DNA of 64,000 nucleotides from positions 1-64,000 of the forward strand of contig USPK01000001.1 in the NCBI GenBank assembly GCA_900556465.1, in the 5' to 3' direction. The position numbers were made by a program, and so were the translations under genes. Under the pieces are notes generated by a model. The model was not told where the DNA came from, searched no databases, and saw only the letters and a list, made by a program, of their open reading frames with translations. Source of the stretch: an uncultured Prevotella sp. (GTDB taxonomy: Bacteria; Bacteroidota; Bacteroidia; Bacteroidales; Bacteroidaceae). Shown in pieces: positions 16,045-24,879 of the stretch. Positions within the stretch are counted from its first letter, which is position 1. Every line of letters starts with the position of its first letter.

Positions 16045-17574
16045 ATGAATATTACGCTGAAAAAATTAGACGGGCTGCTGTTCCACAACGAGCGGATCAG
16101 CCTCTCCGACCTGCCCATCGCGGAGGTAGAACGCTGCTACCACTTCCTCGAGAACTTCGCCTCGGACAAAGTGATCTACGGCATCAACACCGGATTCGGG
16201 CCCATGGCGCAATGGCGCGTAGACGACCGCCACCGCATCGACTTGCAGTACAACCTGATTCGGAGCCACGCGACGGGGGCCGGCACGCCCCTGCCCGACG
16301 TCTACGTGCGCGCGGCAATGGCGGCCCGCCTCGGTTCGCTGGCCCAGGCGCGCTCGGGCGTTCACCCGGACACGCTGCTCCTGCTCGCCGACATGATCAA
16401 CCGCTCCATCTGCCCCTTCGTGCCGGAACACGGCAGCGTGGGCGCCAGCGGCGACCTGGTGCAACTGGCCCACATCGCCTTGAGCCTCATCGGCGAGGGC
16501 TACGTACACTACGGCGGGGCGTGGCGACCGGCCGCCGAGGTGTTGCAGGAATGCGGTATGCGCCCGCTCACCATCCAACTGCGCGAAGGCCTCGCCCTGA
16601 CGAACGGTACGTCCGTCATGACGGGCATCGGCGCCGTCAACCAGATTTATGCCGAGCGCCTTATGCGCCACATCCAGCTGGCCACGGTCTGGATGAACGA
16701 AATCGCCGAGTCGTACGACGACTTCATGGCCGAGCCGCTCAACGCCTGCCGCCACCACGCCGGGCAACAGGTCGTGGCGGACAACATGCGGCGCTTGGCC
16801 GAAGGCAGCCAGTGCCTGCGCCGACGGGAATACGAACTCTACAACGGAGCGCACGCCGGCGAGACCACCTTCGAGCACAAGGTGCAAGGCTACTACTCCC
16901 TGCGCTGCGGGCCGCAGATACTGGGCCCCGTGGAGGACACCCTGGCCACGGCGCACCGCATCCTGGAGGAAGAGTTCAACTCGGCCTGCGACAACCCCAT
17001 AGTGGACCCCGACACGGAAAACGTCTACCACGGCGGGAACTTCCACGGCGACTACGTCTCCCTGGAGGAGGACAAAGTGAAAATAGTCGTCACGCGCATG
17101 GCCATGCTGGCCGAGCGCCAGCTCAATTACCTGCTGCACGACAGGATTAACGGCCTGCTTCCGCCCTTTCTCAACCTCGGCACGCCGGGACTGAACTACG
17201 GAATGCAGGCTTGCCAATTTACGGCGACCTCTACGACGGCCGAGTGTCAGACACTCGCCATGCCCAACTACGTACACAGCATTCCGAACAACAATGACAA
17301 CCAGGACATCGTAAGTATGGGGACAAACTCGGCCCTGCTTTGCCGGAACGTCATCAGTAATGCCTACCAGGTGCTGACCATTCACTTCATCGCCCTGGCC
17401 CAGGCCACGGACTGCCGCCAACTGGCCGACCGCCTGGCGCCCGCCACCCGCGCGGCCTACGACGCCGTGCGGCGCCTCGTGAACGTCAGGAAAGAGGACC
17501 GCCCCTTCTACCACGAAATCGCAGCCGTAGAGCACTACCTGCGGCAAACCGACCCAACGAGCGGCGAATTATGA
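16045..17574 (+). CDS. Aromatic amino acid ammonia-lyase (MIO type), probably tyrosine ammonia-lyase
   Basis: A 509-residue member of the HAL/PAL/TAL family. The MIO prosthetic group forms from A134-S135-G136 in GSVGASGDLVQLAH, and the active-site tyrosine is Y45 in VIYGINTGFGPMAQ. The substrate-selectivity loop reads LQYNLIRSHATG (R73-S74-H75). The SH pair resembles histidine lyases, but the whole loop matches what I remember of the characterised Flavobacterium johnsoniae tyrosine ammonia-lyase of the flexirubin cluster (NLIRSHSSG). I therefore predict tyrosine to 4-coumarate, the starter for an aryl polyene. First gene of the pigment operon; its TGA overlaps the next ATG (ATGA). Histidine as substrate is less likely because no hut genes are nearby. 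Confidence 0.88.
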   Translation: MNITLKKLDGLLFHNERISLSDLPIAEVERCYHFLENFASDKVIYGINTGFGPMAQWRVDDRHRIDLQYNLIRSHATGAGTPLPDVYVRAAMAARLGSLAQARSGVHPDTLLLLADMINRSICPFVPEHGSVGASGDLVQLAHIALSLIGEGYVHYGGAWRPAAEVLQECGMRPLTIQLREGLALTNGTSVMTGIGAVNQIYAERLMRHIQLATVWMNEIAESYDDFMAEPLNACRHHAGQQVVADNMRRLAEGSQCLRRREYELYNGAHAGETTFEHKVQGYYSLRCGPQILGPVEDTLATAHRILEEEFNSACDNPIVDPDTENVYHGGNFHGDYVSLEEDKVKIVVTRMAMLAERQLNYLLHDRINGLLPPFLNLGTPGLNYGMQACQFTATSTTAECQTLAMPNYVHSIPNNNDNQDIVSMGTNSALLCRNVISNAYQVLTIHFIALAQATDCRQLADRLAPATRAAYDAVRRLVNVRKEDRPFYHEIAAVEHYLRQTDPTSGEL

Positions 17575-18296
17575 AATATGCACTCATCACAGGCGGCTCG
17601 CGCGGCATCGGGCGGGCCGTCGCCCTCCAGCTGGCCCGAACGGGCTGGCCCGTTATCGTCAACTACGTGAGCCACGAGGCCGCGGCCGACGAGACACTGG
17701 CCCTTGTCCGCGAAGCAGGCGGCACGGCTGAGAAGCTACGCTTCGACGTGGCTTCGCCCGAGGCGGTGGAGACGGCGCTGGCCGAATGGCAGAGCCGCCA
17801 TACGGACGACTTCATTGCCGTTCTCGTGAACAACGCGGGCATACGCCGTGACAACCTGATGGTATTCATGCAGAACGAGGAGTGGCACGCCGTGACGGAC
17901 ACGACGCTGAACGGCTTCTTCTACGTTACGCGCCGGCTGCTCAAGGATATGATTACCCACCGCGAGGGACGCATCGTCAACATGGCGTCGCTATCCGGGC
18001 TGAAAGGAATGCCGGGCCAGGTGAACTACTCCGCGGCCAAGGCGGCCCTCATCGGCGCCACGCGGGCCCTGGCCCTCGAGCTGGCGCCGCGCCAGGTGAC
18101 GGTCAACGCCGTGGCCCCGGGCTTCATCGAAACGGACATGACGCACGACCTCGACCAAAAAGCCCTCCGCCAGCACATCCCGGCCCGCCGCTTCGGCCGA
18201 CCGGAAGAAGTGGCCGCCCTCGTGGGCTTCCTCGTGTCGCCCGAGGCGGCCTATATCACCGGACAGGTCATCGCCGTCGACGGCGGCATGAGCTGA
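17571..18296 (+). CDS. 3-ketoacyl-ACP reductase (FabG-like) of the pigment cluster
   Basis: A 241-residue short-chain dehydrogenase with TGGSRGIGRAVALQLARTG (residues 7-25), NNAGIRRDNLMVFM, the serine in VNMASLSG, the catalytic YSAAK, and C-terminal VDGGMS. It starts inside the ATGA shared with the ammonia-lyase stop. It should reduce the beta-keto group after each extension round of the polyene, with NADPH. It is clearly distinct from the housekeeping FabG at 14133. Confidence 0.92.
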   Translation: MKYALITGGSRGIGRAVALQLARTGWPVIVNYVSHEAAADETLALVREAGGTAEKLRFDVASPEAVETALAEWQSRHTDDFIAVLVNNAGIRRDNLMVFMQNEEWHAVTDTTLNGFFYVTRRLLKDMITHREGRIVNMASLSGLKGMPGQVNYSAAKAALIGATRALALELAPRQVTVNAVAPGFIETDMTHDLDQKALRQHIPARRFGRPEEVAALVGFLVSPEAAYITGQVIAVDGGMS

Positions 18297-18352
18297 CCGC
18301 CCGAACTATTGAAACCGGCGCCCCGACAGCGCCCCTAACCACACCAACAGGA

Positions 18353-19570
18353 ATGAGAAGAGTTGTCATTACGGGCATGGGCATCTGGTCCTGCCTGGGC
18401 AAAAGCCTCGACGAGGTCAGCGCGTCGCTCCGCGCGGGCCGCTCGGGCATAGGCTTAGAGCCGCAACGGCTGGACTACGGCTACCAGTCCGCCCTGACGG
18501 GCATCGTCGAACGCCCCCGCCTCAAGGGCATCCTGGACCGCCGCCAGCGCGTAGGCCTGGCGGAGGAGGGCGAATTTGCTTACATGGCCGCCCGCGAAGC
18601 CTTCGAGACGGCCGGACTGACCGACGACTACCTGAAAGCCCACGAGGTGGGCATCCTTTTCGGCAACGACTCCTCGGCCCGCCCCGTCATCGAGGCGGCC
18701 CGCATCATGGAGGAGAAGCACGACACCGCCTTGCTCGGCTCGGGCTACATATTCCAGTCGATGAACTCTACGGTGACGATGAACCTGAGCACCATCTTCC
18801 ATCTACGGGGAGTGAACCTGACCGTCAGCGCCGCCTGCGCCAGCGGCTCGCATGCCGTGGGCTTGGGCCGCCTCCTCATCCAGCAGGGACTGCAAGACGT
18901 GGTGCTCTGCGGCGGAGCGCAGGAGGTGAATTTCTACTCTATGGCCACGTTCGACGCCCTGGGCGCCTTCTCGCGCCGCATGGACGAGCCGCAACGGGCC
19001 TCGCGCCCCTTCGACCGCGACCGGGACGGCCTCGTCCCCAGCGGCGGCGCGGCGGCCGTGGTTCTGGAGGACTACGAGCACGCCGTAGCCCGCGGCGCCA
19101 CCATCTGGGCCGAGGTGACCGGCTACGGCTTCTCCTCGAACGGCGCCGGCATCTCGCAGCCCAGCGACGAGGGCTCCGTCGTTGCCATGGAGCGCGCCTT
19201 GCGCGACGCCGGCTTGCAGCCCGACGACATCGACTACGTGAACGCACACGCCACGTCGACGCCCCAAGGCGACCGCTTTGAGGCCATCGCCCTCGACGCC
19301 CTCTTCCGCGACGCCCACGCCTGGATCAGCTCAACCAAGTCCATGACGGGACACGAGTGCTGGATGGCAGGAGCGAGCGAAGTGGTCTACGCTACGCTCA
19401 TGCTCCGCGATCATTTCATCGCACCGAACGTGAACCTAGAGCATCCCGACGAAAGCGCGGCGCGACTGCGCCTGACGCCCGTCACTATCGAAACGGAAAT
19501 CCGCACTGTGCTGTCCAACTCCTTCGGCTTTGGGGGAACGAACAGCGCCTTGATTCTACAAAAGATATGA
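18353..19570 (+). CDS. Beta-ketoacyl-ACP synthase (FabF-like), pigment cluster KS 1
   Basis: A 405-residue condensing enzyme, start MRRVVITGMGIWSCLG at 18353. The active-site cysteine is C162 (VSAACASGSHAVGLG). The two histidines are in NAHATSTPQGD and STKSMTGHECW, and GFGGTNSALIL is at the end, so it has the full Cys-His-His set and should be catalytically competent. In aryl polyene clusters a third KS of this sort is thought to act early in chain building. The 3' end overlaps the methyltransferase start by ATGA. Confidence 0.92.
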   Translation: MRRVVITGMGIWSCLGKSLDEVSASLRAGRSGIGLEPQRLDYGYQSALTGIVERPRLKGILDRRQRVGLAEEGEFAYMAAREAFETAGLTDDYLKAHEVGILFGNDSSARPVIEAARIMEEKHDTALLGSGYIFQSMNSTVTMNLSTIFHLRGVNLTVSAACASGSHAVGLGRLLIQQGLQDVVLCGGAQEVNFYSMATFDALGAFSRRMDEPQRASRPFDRDRDGLVPSGGAAAVVLEDYEHAVARGATIWAEVTGYGFSSNGAGISQPSDEGSVVAMERALRDAGLQPDDIDYVNAHATSTPQGDRFEAIALDALFRDAHAWISSTKSMTGHECWMAGASEVVYATLMLRDHFIAPNVNLEHPDESAARLRLTPVTIETEIRTVLSNSFGFGGTNSALILQKI

Positions 19571-20667
19571 ACCTCTCGCCTGCACTCGAAGCGGCCTACA
19601 CCCGCGAATCCCGCTCGGCCACCAGCGCGCAACGCCTGGCGGAGCTCATCGCTTTCGGCCCCGTGGTGTTCCAAGTATCGCGCATCATGCTGAAATGGGG
19701 CATCCTCGAGCAACTCCGCAACACGCCCGGCGGCCTCACGTGCCAGGAGGTGGCGCAACAGGCCGGCTGTTCGGAATATGCCGCCAAGGTGCTGCTGGAA
19801 GCCTCGCTGACCGTCGGGACCGTATTGCTCGACCCGGCGTCCGACCGTTTCCAGCTCTCCAAAACGGGCTGGTTCCTGCTGACCGACCCCCTGACGCGCG
19901 TCAACCTGGACTTCAACCACGACGTCAACTACGAAGGACTGTTCCGCCTCGAGGCCTCGCTCCGCGAAGGGCGACCCGTGGGGCTGGAACACTTCGGGCC
20001 GTGGCACACGGTGTACGAGGGGCTGTCGCAACTGCCGCCCGAGGCCCGGCAAAGCTGGTTCGCCTTCGACCACTTCTACTCGGACCAATCGTTCCGCGAG
20101 GCGTTCGACGTGGTCTTCTCCCGGCCAGTGCGCCGACTACTCGACGTGGGCGGCAACACGGGCCGCTGGGCACGCTGCTGCGTGGCCCATCATCCGGAAG
20201 TGGAAGTCACCGTCATGGACCTGCCCCAGCAGCTCCGCCTCATGGCCGAACAGACCGAGGGCCGGCCCGGCGCCGCACGCATCCACGCCCTACCCGCCGA
20301 CCTCCTCGACGAGTCCACCGAGTTCCCGGCCGCGGGGCGCTTCGACGCCATCTGGATGAGCCAGTTCCTTGACTGCTTCAGCCCGCAACAGATTGTCAGC
20401 ATCCTGCGCCGTGCCGCAAAGGCGCTGGGCCCCGACTCCTATTTATATATACTGGAAACGTTCTGGGACCGCCAGAAGTACGAGACCGCCGCCTTCTGCC
20501 TCACGCAAATCAGCCTCTACTTCTCGGCCATGGCCAACGGGAACAGCAAAATGTACCACTCCGACGACATGGCGCAATACGTGCGCCAGGCCGGCCTCGA
20601 GGTCGTCGACATCCACGACCACCTGGGCCACGGCCACAGCCTGATGGTATGCCAACGCAAATTATAA
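19567..20667 (+). CDS. SAM-dependent methyltransferase with N-terminal winged-helix dimerisation domain
   Basis: A 366-residue protein, start at 19567 (ATGA overlap with KS 1). The N-terminal about 100 residues form a winged-helix dimerisation domain (GILEQLRNTPGGLTCQEVAQQAGCSEYAAKVLL). The Rossmann methyltransferase domain follows with motif I LLDVGGNTGRWARC and an acidic motif II region VTVMDLPQQ. The overall plan is that of O-methyltransferases acting on aromatic hydroxyls. In aryl polyene and flexirubin pathways a methyltransferase decorates the aryl head group, so an action on the ring is expected. Whether it methylates O or C cannot be told by eye. Confidence 0.88.
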   Translation: MNLSPALEAAYTRESRSATSAQRLAELIAFGPVVFQVSRIMLKWGILEQLRNTPGGLTCQEVAQQAGCSEYAAKVLLEASLTVGTVLLDPASDRFQLSKTGWFLLTDPLTRVNLDFNHDVNYEGLFRLEASLREGRPVGLEHFGPWHTVYEGLSQLPPEARQSWFAFDHFYSDQSFREAFDVVFSRPVRRLLDVGGNTGRWARCCVAHHPEVEVTVMDLPQQLRLMAEQTEGRPGAARIHALPADLLDESTEFPAAGRFDAIWMSQFLDCFSPQQIVSILRRAAKALGPDSYLYILETFWDRQKYETAAFCLTQISLYFSAMANGNSKMYHSDDMAQYVRQAGLEVVDIHDHLGHGHSLMVCQRKL

Positions 20668-20677
20668 CAGCCAGAAT

Positions 20678-20926
20678 ATGAACAGACAAGAAATCGAAGA
20701 AAAAGTACGCGAGTTCCTCGTCGAAGACTTGGAGGTGGACGAAAGCGCCATCGCGCCGGACGCCCACCTCAAGGACGACCTCGGCATCGACAGTCTCGAC
20801 TTTGTAGACATAGTCGTCATCGTAGAAAAGAAGTTCGGCTTCAAGATCAAGCCGGAGGAAATGGCCGGCATCACTACGCTCAGCCAGTTCTGCGACTACA
20901 TTGAGCGCAAGGTCAACGCGGCCTGA
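20678..20926 (+). CDS. Acyl carrier protein, pigment cluster ACP 1
   Basis: An 82-residue acidic four-helix protein. The phosphopantetheine attachment site is S39 in LGIDSLDFVDI. It carries the growing chain between the ketosynthase, reductase and dehydratase. It lies 10 bp after the methyltransferase. A second ACP is encoded at 24601, and two ACPs are typical of aryl polyene clusters. Confidence 0.95.
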   Translation: MNRQEIEEKVREFLVEDLEVDESAIAPDAHLKDDLGIDSLDFVDIVVIVEKKFGFKIKPEEMAGITTLSQFCDYIERKVNAA

Positions 20927-20957
20927 AGCGCGGACCGGAGTTGTCGGAAAAAGCACG

Positions 20958-21863
20958 ATGGAAGCAAGAGAATGGACCGGTAGGACCGACGGAACGGACT
21001 GGATGCTGCGCTCGCTCGTCTGGTTCTTCAGATGGATGCCCCCACGCCTGCTCTACGCGGTGATGGGGCTCGTCGTTCCGTTCTATATGCTCCTGCGCCG
21101 CTCCACCTATCGCGCCATCTACCACTACTACCGCCAGGCCCACGGGTGCGGTCCGTGGCGCGCGTTCTGTAATGTCTATCGCAACCACTACGCTTTCGGT
21201 CAGGTCATCCTCGACCGCTTTGCCGTCTACGCCGGGCGCCGTTTCGACATCCACATTGACGGCAACGAGCACTACCGTCGCGTGGCCGACAGCGACCGGG
21301 GCGCCATCTTCCTCAGCTCGCACACGGGCAACTTCGAGTTGTGCGGTTACCTGCTCAACTCGGTCGGGAAACGCCTCCACGCTCTGGTCTACGCCGGCGA
21401 GGCAGCTGCGGTCATGGAGAACAGGCGCCGCGTCTGGGCGGCCCACAACGTGACGATGGTCCCCGTACGCGACGACCTCTCCCACCTCTTTGCCGTCAAC
21501 GCGGCCCTCGAGGCGGGCGACGTGGTCTGCATGGCGGGCGACCGCCTGCTGGGCTCGTCCAAAAGCGTGGAGTGCCAGTTTCTCGGCCGGCCGGCCCGCT
21601 TCCCGCTGGGCCCGTTTGCCCTCGCCGTGCAACGCGACGTGCCCCTACTGGCCCTCTTTGTCATGAAGGAGAGCGCCCGCGCCTACCACGTCTACGTATA
21701 TCCCGTGGAACTCCCGGAAGCCGAGGCCGCCCTGCCCCGCCGCGAACGCATGGCCGCCCTGGCCCGCGCCTTTGCCGCGCTAATGGAGCGCATCGTCAAG
21801 CAATATCCTCATCAATGGTTCAACTATTATGAATTCTGGAACACCGGCTCCCAACGACCTTGA
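20958..21863 (+). CDS. Lysophospholipid acyltransferase family protein (HtrB/LpxL-like)
   Basis: A 301-residue protein, start MEAREWTGRTD at 20958. A longer in-frame start at 20901 would lie inside the ACP gene. A hydrophobic N-terminal anchor (about 20-45: LVWFFRWMPPRLLYAVMGLVVPFYM) is followed by the acyltransferase motif H122-x4-E127 in SSHTGNFELCG and the GDRLLG region. It probably transfers the aryl-polyene acyl chain, or a fatty acyl chain, from ACP to a lipid at the inner membrane. A second acyltransferase of the PlsC type lies at 28714. It overlaps the following gene by 35 bp. Confidence 0.88.
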   Translation: MEAREWTGRTDGTDWMLRSLVWFFRWMPPRLLYAVMGLVVPFYMLLRRSTYRAIYHYYRQAHGCGPWRAFCNVYRNHYAFGQVILDRFAVYAGRRFDIHIDGNEHYRRVADSDRGAIFLSSHTGNFELCGYLLNSVGKRLHALVYAGEAAAVMENRRRVWAAHNVTMVPVRDDLSHLFAVNAALEAGDVVCMAGDRLLGSSKSVECQFLGRPARFPLGPFALAVQRDVPLLALFVMKESARAYHVYVYPVELPEAEAALPRRERMAALARAFAALMERIVKQYPHQWFNYYEFWNTGSQRP

Positions 21864-22299
21864 ACGGATTCCCGTGCTCGCGCTGTTACCCCAGCGGTCG
21901 CCTTTCGTTATGATCGACGCCCTGACCGCTTTCGACGAGCACGAGACGAGTACGCGCCTGACGGTCCGGCCAGACAACTTCTTCTTTGAGTACGGCCGCC
22001 TCACGGCATACGGACTGATAGAAAACATTGCGCAAACCTGCGCCGCCCGTCTCGGTTATGCCAACTACATTCTCCACCGCAAGCCGCGCATCGGCGTTAT
22101 CGGAGCCATCCAGCACTTTGACGTGCTGCGCACGCCCAACGACGGCGAGACCATCCGCACTACCGTCCGCGTGGAGGAAGAAGTCCTCGGCATCACGCTC
22201 ATGGACGCCCGCGTCTACGTCGGTAGCGAGCTCATCGCCGCCACTCAGATGAAAATTGCCATCCGGGACGAAGAAGCCCCCACCACTGAAAAACCATGA
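21829..22299 (+). CDS. Hotdog-fold 3-hydroxyacyl-ACP dehydratase-like protein (ApeP/FabZ-like)
   Basis: A 156-residue single-hotdog protein. The FabZ-type first motif reads LLPQRSPFVMID, with glutamine where FabZ has its catalytic histidine. The second motif keeps the glutamate (YGLIENIAQTCAAR). Half of a FabZ-like active site is thus present, consistent with a heterodimeric dehydratase like the ApeI/ApeP pair of E. coli aryl polyene synthesis; the other half would be the hotdog domain at 27474. It would remove water after ketoreduction to make the conjugated double bonds. It overlaps both neighbours. Confidence 0.85.
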   Translation: MNSGTPAPNDLERIPVLALLPQRSPFVMIDALTAFDEHETSTRLTVRPDNFFFEYGRLTAYGLIENIAQTCAARLGYANYILHRKPRIGVIGAIQHFDVLRTPNDGETIRTTVRVEEEVLGITLMDARVYVGSELIAATQMKIAIRDEEAPTTEKP

Positions 22300-22841
22300 C
22301 CGCTCCTACTGACCACAACGCCGCCCCTACGGCGGACAATTACGGGGCTAAGGCCCGTGGCGACGGGGCTAAGCCCAGAAAAAACGGGGATAGGGCCCGT
22401 GCGCGCCGCAATAGTCCGGAGGCCGGCTTGCTCTCTGTCTCCCTTCCCTTCGACATTCGCTTCAGCGAGGTGGACTCCATGCAGTTCGTCTGGCACGGTT
22501 CCTATGCGCTCTACTTCGAGGACGCGCGCGAGGCCTTCGGGCGCCGCTACGGCCTGGACTATCTGACCATTTTCCACAACGGTTTCTACACCCCGCTCGT
22601 AGACCTCCAGTTCCACTACAGGCAGCCGCTGGTCTACGGCATGAAGCCGCGCATCGACATCTACTACGTACCGACCGAGGCGGCCAAGATTGTCTTCGAC
22701 TACGAGATACGCGACACGGCCGACAACCGGCTGCTGGCCACCGGGCGCAGTGTCCAGGTATTTCTCGATAAGGACTACCGCCTCGTCTGGACGAATCCTG
22801 ATTTCTACGACCAATGGAAGAAGAAATGGCTCACGCGCTGA
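22296..22841 (+). CDS. Acyl-CoA/ACP thioesterase (4-hydroxybenzoyl-CoA thioesterase type) with repeat-derived N-terminus
   Basis: A 181-residue protein from the ATG that overlaps the dehydratase stop (ATGA). Residues about 50-181 are a YbgC-type hotdog thioesterase (DIRFSEVDSMQFVWHGSYALYFEDAREAFG; the aspartate is the expected catalytic residue). It would release or edit acyl chains from ACP or CoA. Residues 17-37 are encoded exactly by a copy of the 63-bp repeat element (22344-22406) and show a seven-residue period (GAKARGD, GAKPRKN, GDRARAR): a basic, unstructured leader unlike family members. An in-frame TTG at 22428 with GGAGG upstream would bypass it, so the true start should be tested. 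Confidence 0.85.
   Translation: MTAPTDHNAAPTADNYGAKARGDGAKPRKNGDRARARRNSPEAGLLSVSLPFDIRFSEVDSMQFVWHGSYALYFEDAREAFGRRYGLDYLTIFHNGFYTPLVDLQFHYRQPLVYGMKPRIDIYYVPTEAAKIVFDYEIRDTADNRLLATGRSVQVFLDKDYRLVWTNPDFYDQWKKKWLTR
22344..22406 (+). repeat. 63-bp three-unit repeat element, copy 6, inside a coding region
   Basis: Units at 22344-22364, 22365-22385 and 22386-22406, with cores GGGGCTAAGGCCC, GGGGCTAAGCCC and GGGGATAGGGCCC. Because the unit is 21 bp, the insert keeps the thioesterase frame and encodes 21 residues. The tail sequence is absent here. Confidence 0.9.
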
Positions 22842-24583
22842 TTGTCAAGTCGGGCGACTGCATCGTCTCGCCCCTGGGCGTCGGGACGGCGGAAAACTTC
22901 GCCGCCGTGCGGGCCGGCCGTTCGGCGCTGCGCCCCTACACGGAGCGCTGGCCCGGCGTGGAGCCCTTCGTCGCCTCACTTTTCGACGCGACGCTCTCCG
23001 ACCTCCCCGCCGCAGCCGAAGCGGGGGCCACGGCCGGCCTTACGCGCTTCGAGCAGCTGGCCCTGCTGGCCGCCACGCGGGCCATAGCCGACAGCGGCAT
23101 CGACCCCTCGGGCGCCGACGTCCTCTTCATCCTCTCGTCAACGAAAGGCAACGTGGAAATCCTCGACGGCGCCGAGGCCACCCCCGCCCTGTTGGAGCGC
23201 AGCCTGCTCCCGACGTCGGCGCTCCGCCTCGCCGCCCACTTCGGCAATCCCAATACGCCCGTCGTCGTCAGCAACGCCTGCATCTCGGGCCTCGCGGCCC
23301 TCATCACAGCGGCCCGCCTGCTGCGCCTGGGCCGTTACCGCCACGCCGTCGTCGTCGGGGCCGACAGCCAGTCGCGCTTCATCGTCTCCGGCTTCCAATC
23401 CTTCAAGGCGCTCTCGTCCCAGCCCTGCCGTCCCTTCGATGCCTTGCGCGACGGCCTCAATGCCGGCGAGGCGGCCGCCGCCGTAGTCCTGAGCCGCAAG
23501 GACGCCGCCCGCGTGGCCCCGGGGGAATGGGTCGTGGACCACGGCGCTATCCGCAACGACGCGAACCATATTTCCGGCCCTTCGCGCACCGGCGAAGGTA
23601 GCCTGCGGGCCCTGCGCGCCGTCCTCACCGACCGGCCCGCCTCGTCACTGGCCTTTGTCAACGCCCACGGCACCGCGACGCCCTACAACGACGAAATGGA
23701 AGCCATCGCCATCGACCGTGCCGGCCTCTCCGCCCTGCCGGTCAATTCCCTCAAGGGCTATTACGGCCACACGATGGGGGCAGCCGGCATCCTCGAGGTC
23801 TTGCTCTCGATGCAGGCCGTGACGCACGGCGTTGTGCTCCCTACGCGCGGCTTCTCCCGTCTCGGCGTCAGCCGGCCCGTCCACCTGTCGGCCGCCGAAG
23901 GGGCCACGGACCGCCACGCCTTTCTCAAGCTCATGTCGGGCTTCGGCGGCTGCAACGCGGCCCTACGCCTCACGCAGGAGCCCCTTCCGCCCGAACCCGC
24001 GGCAGCGGCCCCGGTCGCCACGTGCCGCCGCACGGTGCGCATCAACAGCGACGGCACCGTGCAGGTCGGGGAAGTCACGCAGCGCTACGCCGAACAGGGC
24101 AGCGCGCTCCTCACGGCCATCTACCGCCGCGAGGTCAACGACTACCCCAAGTTTTTCAAGATGGACCCGCTCTGCCGCCTCGGTTTCGTGGCCTCGGAAC
24201 TGTTGCTGCGCGACGAGCCCGACCGCTTCCGGCCGCGGGAAGACCGCGCCGTCGTCCTCTTCAGCCGCTGCGGCTCGCTTTGCAACGACCTGCGCTACCT
24301 GCGCACCGTGCAGTGGCCCGACGCCTACTTCCCCAGCCCCGCCGTCTTTGTCTACACGCTCGCCAACATTGTGACGGGCGAAATCGCCATACGCAACCAC
24401 TTCTACGGCGAGACCTCCTGCTTCCTGCTCCCGTCCGACGAGCCCGCGACCGAGGCCGCCCTGCTCGACGCCGCCTGGACCGACCCGACAACCCGCAGCC
24501 TCGTCTGCGGCTGGATAGACTGTCCGGAGGTCGACCGTTTCACCGCGCGCCTGCAACTACTGCAACGCAACGACGCGCCCTAA
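22814..24583 (+). CDS. Two-part ketosynthase: complete KS (KS 2) fused to a second KS-like or accessory domain
   Basis: A 589-residue protein. Residues about 6-390 are a full condensing enzyme: C156 in VSNACISGLAAL, His in NAHGTATPYND, Lys and His in NSLKGYYGHTMGAAG, and GFGGCNAAL. Residues about 400-589 form an extra domain with FSRCGSLCNDLRYLR, SPAVFVYTLANIVTGEIAIRNHFYGE and FLLPS. It resembles the N-terminal half of a ketosynthase without an active-site cysteine motif. I know similar sequences only as short proteins in Bacteroidota pigment clusters, so this looks like a fusion. The start may be 22814 or 22826; both overlap the thioesterase gene. Confidence 0.82.
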   Translation: MEEEMAHALIVKSGDCIVSPLGVGTAENFAAVRAGRSALRPYTERWPGVEPFVASLFDATLSDLPAAAEAGATAGLTRFEQLALLAATRAIADSGIDPSGADVLFILSSTKGNVEILDGAEATPALLERSLLPTSALRLAAHFGNPNTPVVVSNACISGLAALITAARLLRLGRYRHAVVVGADSQSRFIVSGFQSFKALSSQPCRPFDALRDGLNAGEAAAAVVLSRKDAARVAPGEWVVDHGAIRNDANHISGPSRTGEGSLRALRAVLTDRPASSLAFVNAHGTATPYNDEMEAIAIDRAGLSALPVNSLKGYYGHTMGAAGILEVLLSMQAVTHGVVLPTRGFSRLGVSRPVHLSAAEGATDRHAFLKLMSGFGGCNAALRLTQEPLPPEPAAAAPVATCRRTVRINSDGTVQVGEVTQRYAEQGSALLTAIYRREVNDYPKFFKMDPLCRLGFVASELLLRDEPDRFRPREDRAVVLFSRCGSLCNDLRYLRTVQWPDAYFPSPAVFVYTLANIVTGEIAIRNHFYGETSCFLLPSDEPATEAALLDAAWTDPTTRSLVCGWIDCPEVDRFTARLQLLQRNDAP

Positions 24584-24600
24584 TCCAAACCCTACACATC

Positions 24601-24858
24601 ATGGAAGAACTCATTCAGCAACTCAAGGAACAAATCATCGAAGTACTCAACCTCGAAGACCTCAAGCCCGAGGACATCGACACCGACGCGCCGCTTTTCG
24701 GCGAAGGGTTGGGGCTCGACAGCATCGACGCCCTCGAGCTCATTGTCATGTTGGAGAAGAACTACGGCATACGCTTGGCCAACGCCGCCCAAGGCAAGGA
24801 GGTGTTCCGCTCCGTGGCCACCATGGCCGACTACGTCGCCAAGCACCGGACCCTTTAA
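24601..24858 (+). CDS. Acyl carrier protein, pigment cluster ACP 2
   Basis: An 85-residue acidic protein. The phosphopantetheine site is S41 in LGLDSIDALEL. It lies 17 bp after the bidomain KS and 21 bp before KS 3. The two ACPs differ enough in sequence (DSLD against DSID) to suggest separate partners, for example starter loading against elongation, but this is inference. Confidence 0.95.
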   Translation: MEELIQQLKEQIIEVLNLEDLKPEDIDTDAPLFGEGLGLDSIDALELIVMLEKNYGIRLANAAQGKEVFRSVATMADYVAKHRTL

Positions 24859-24879
24859 CCCTTCCCGCACCGCCCGTCC

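Noticed and set aside
19357..19566. Extended N-terminus of the methyltransferase
   Set aside because: It would run inside KS 1; the ATGA overlap start at 19567 gives the normal domain layout.
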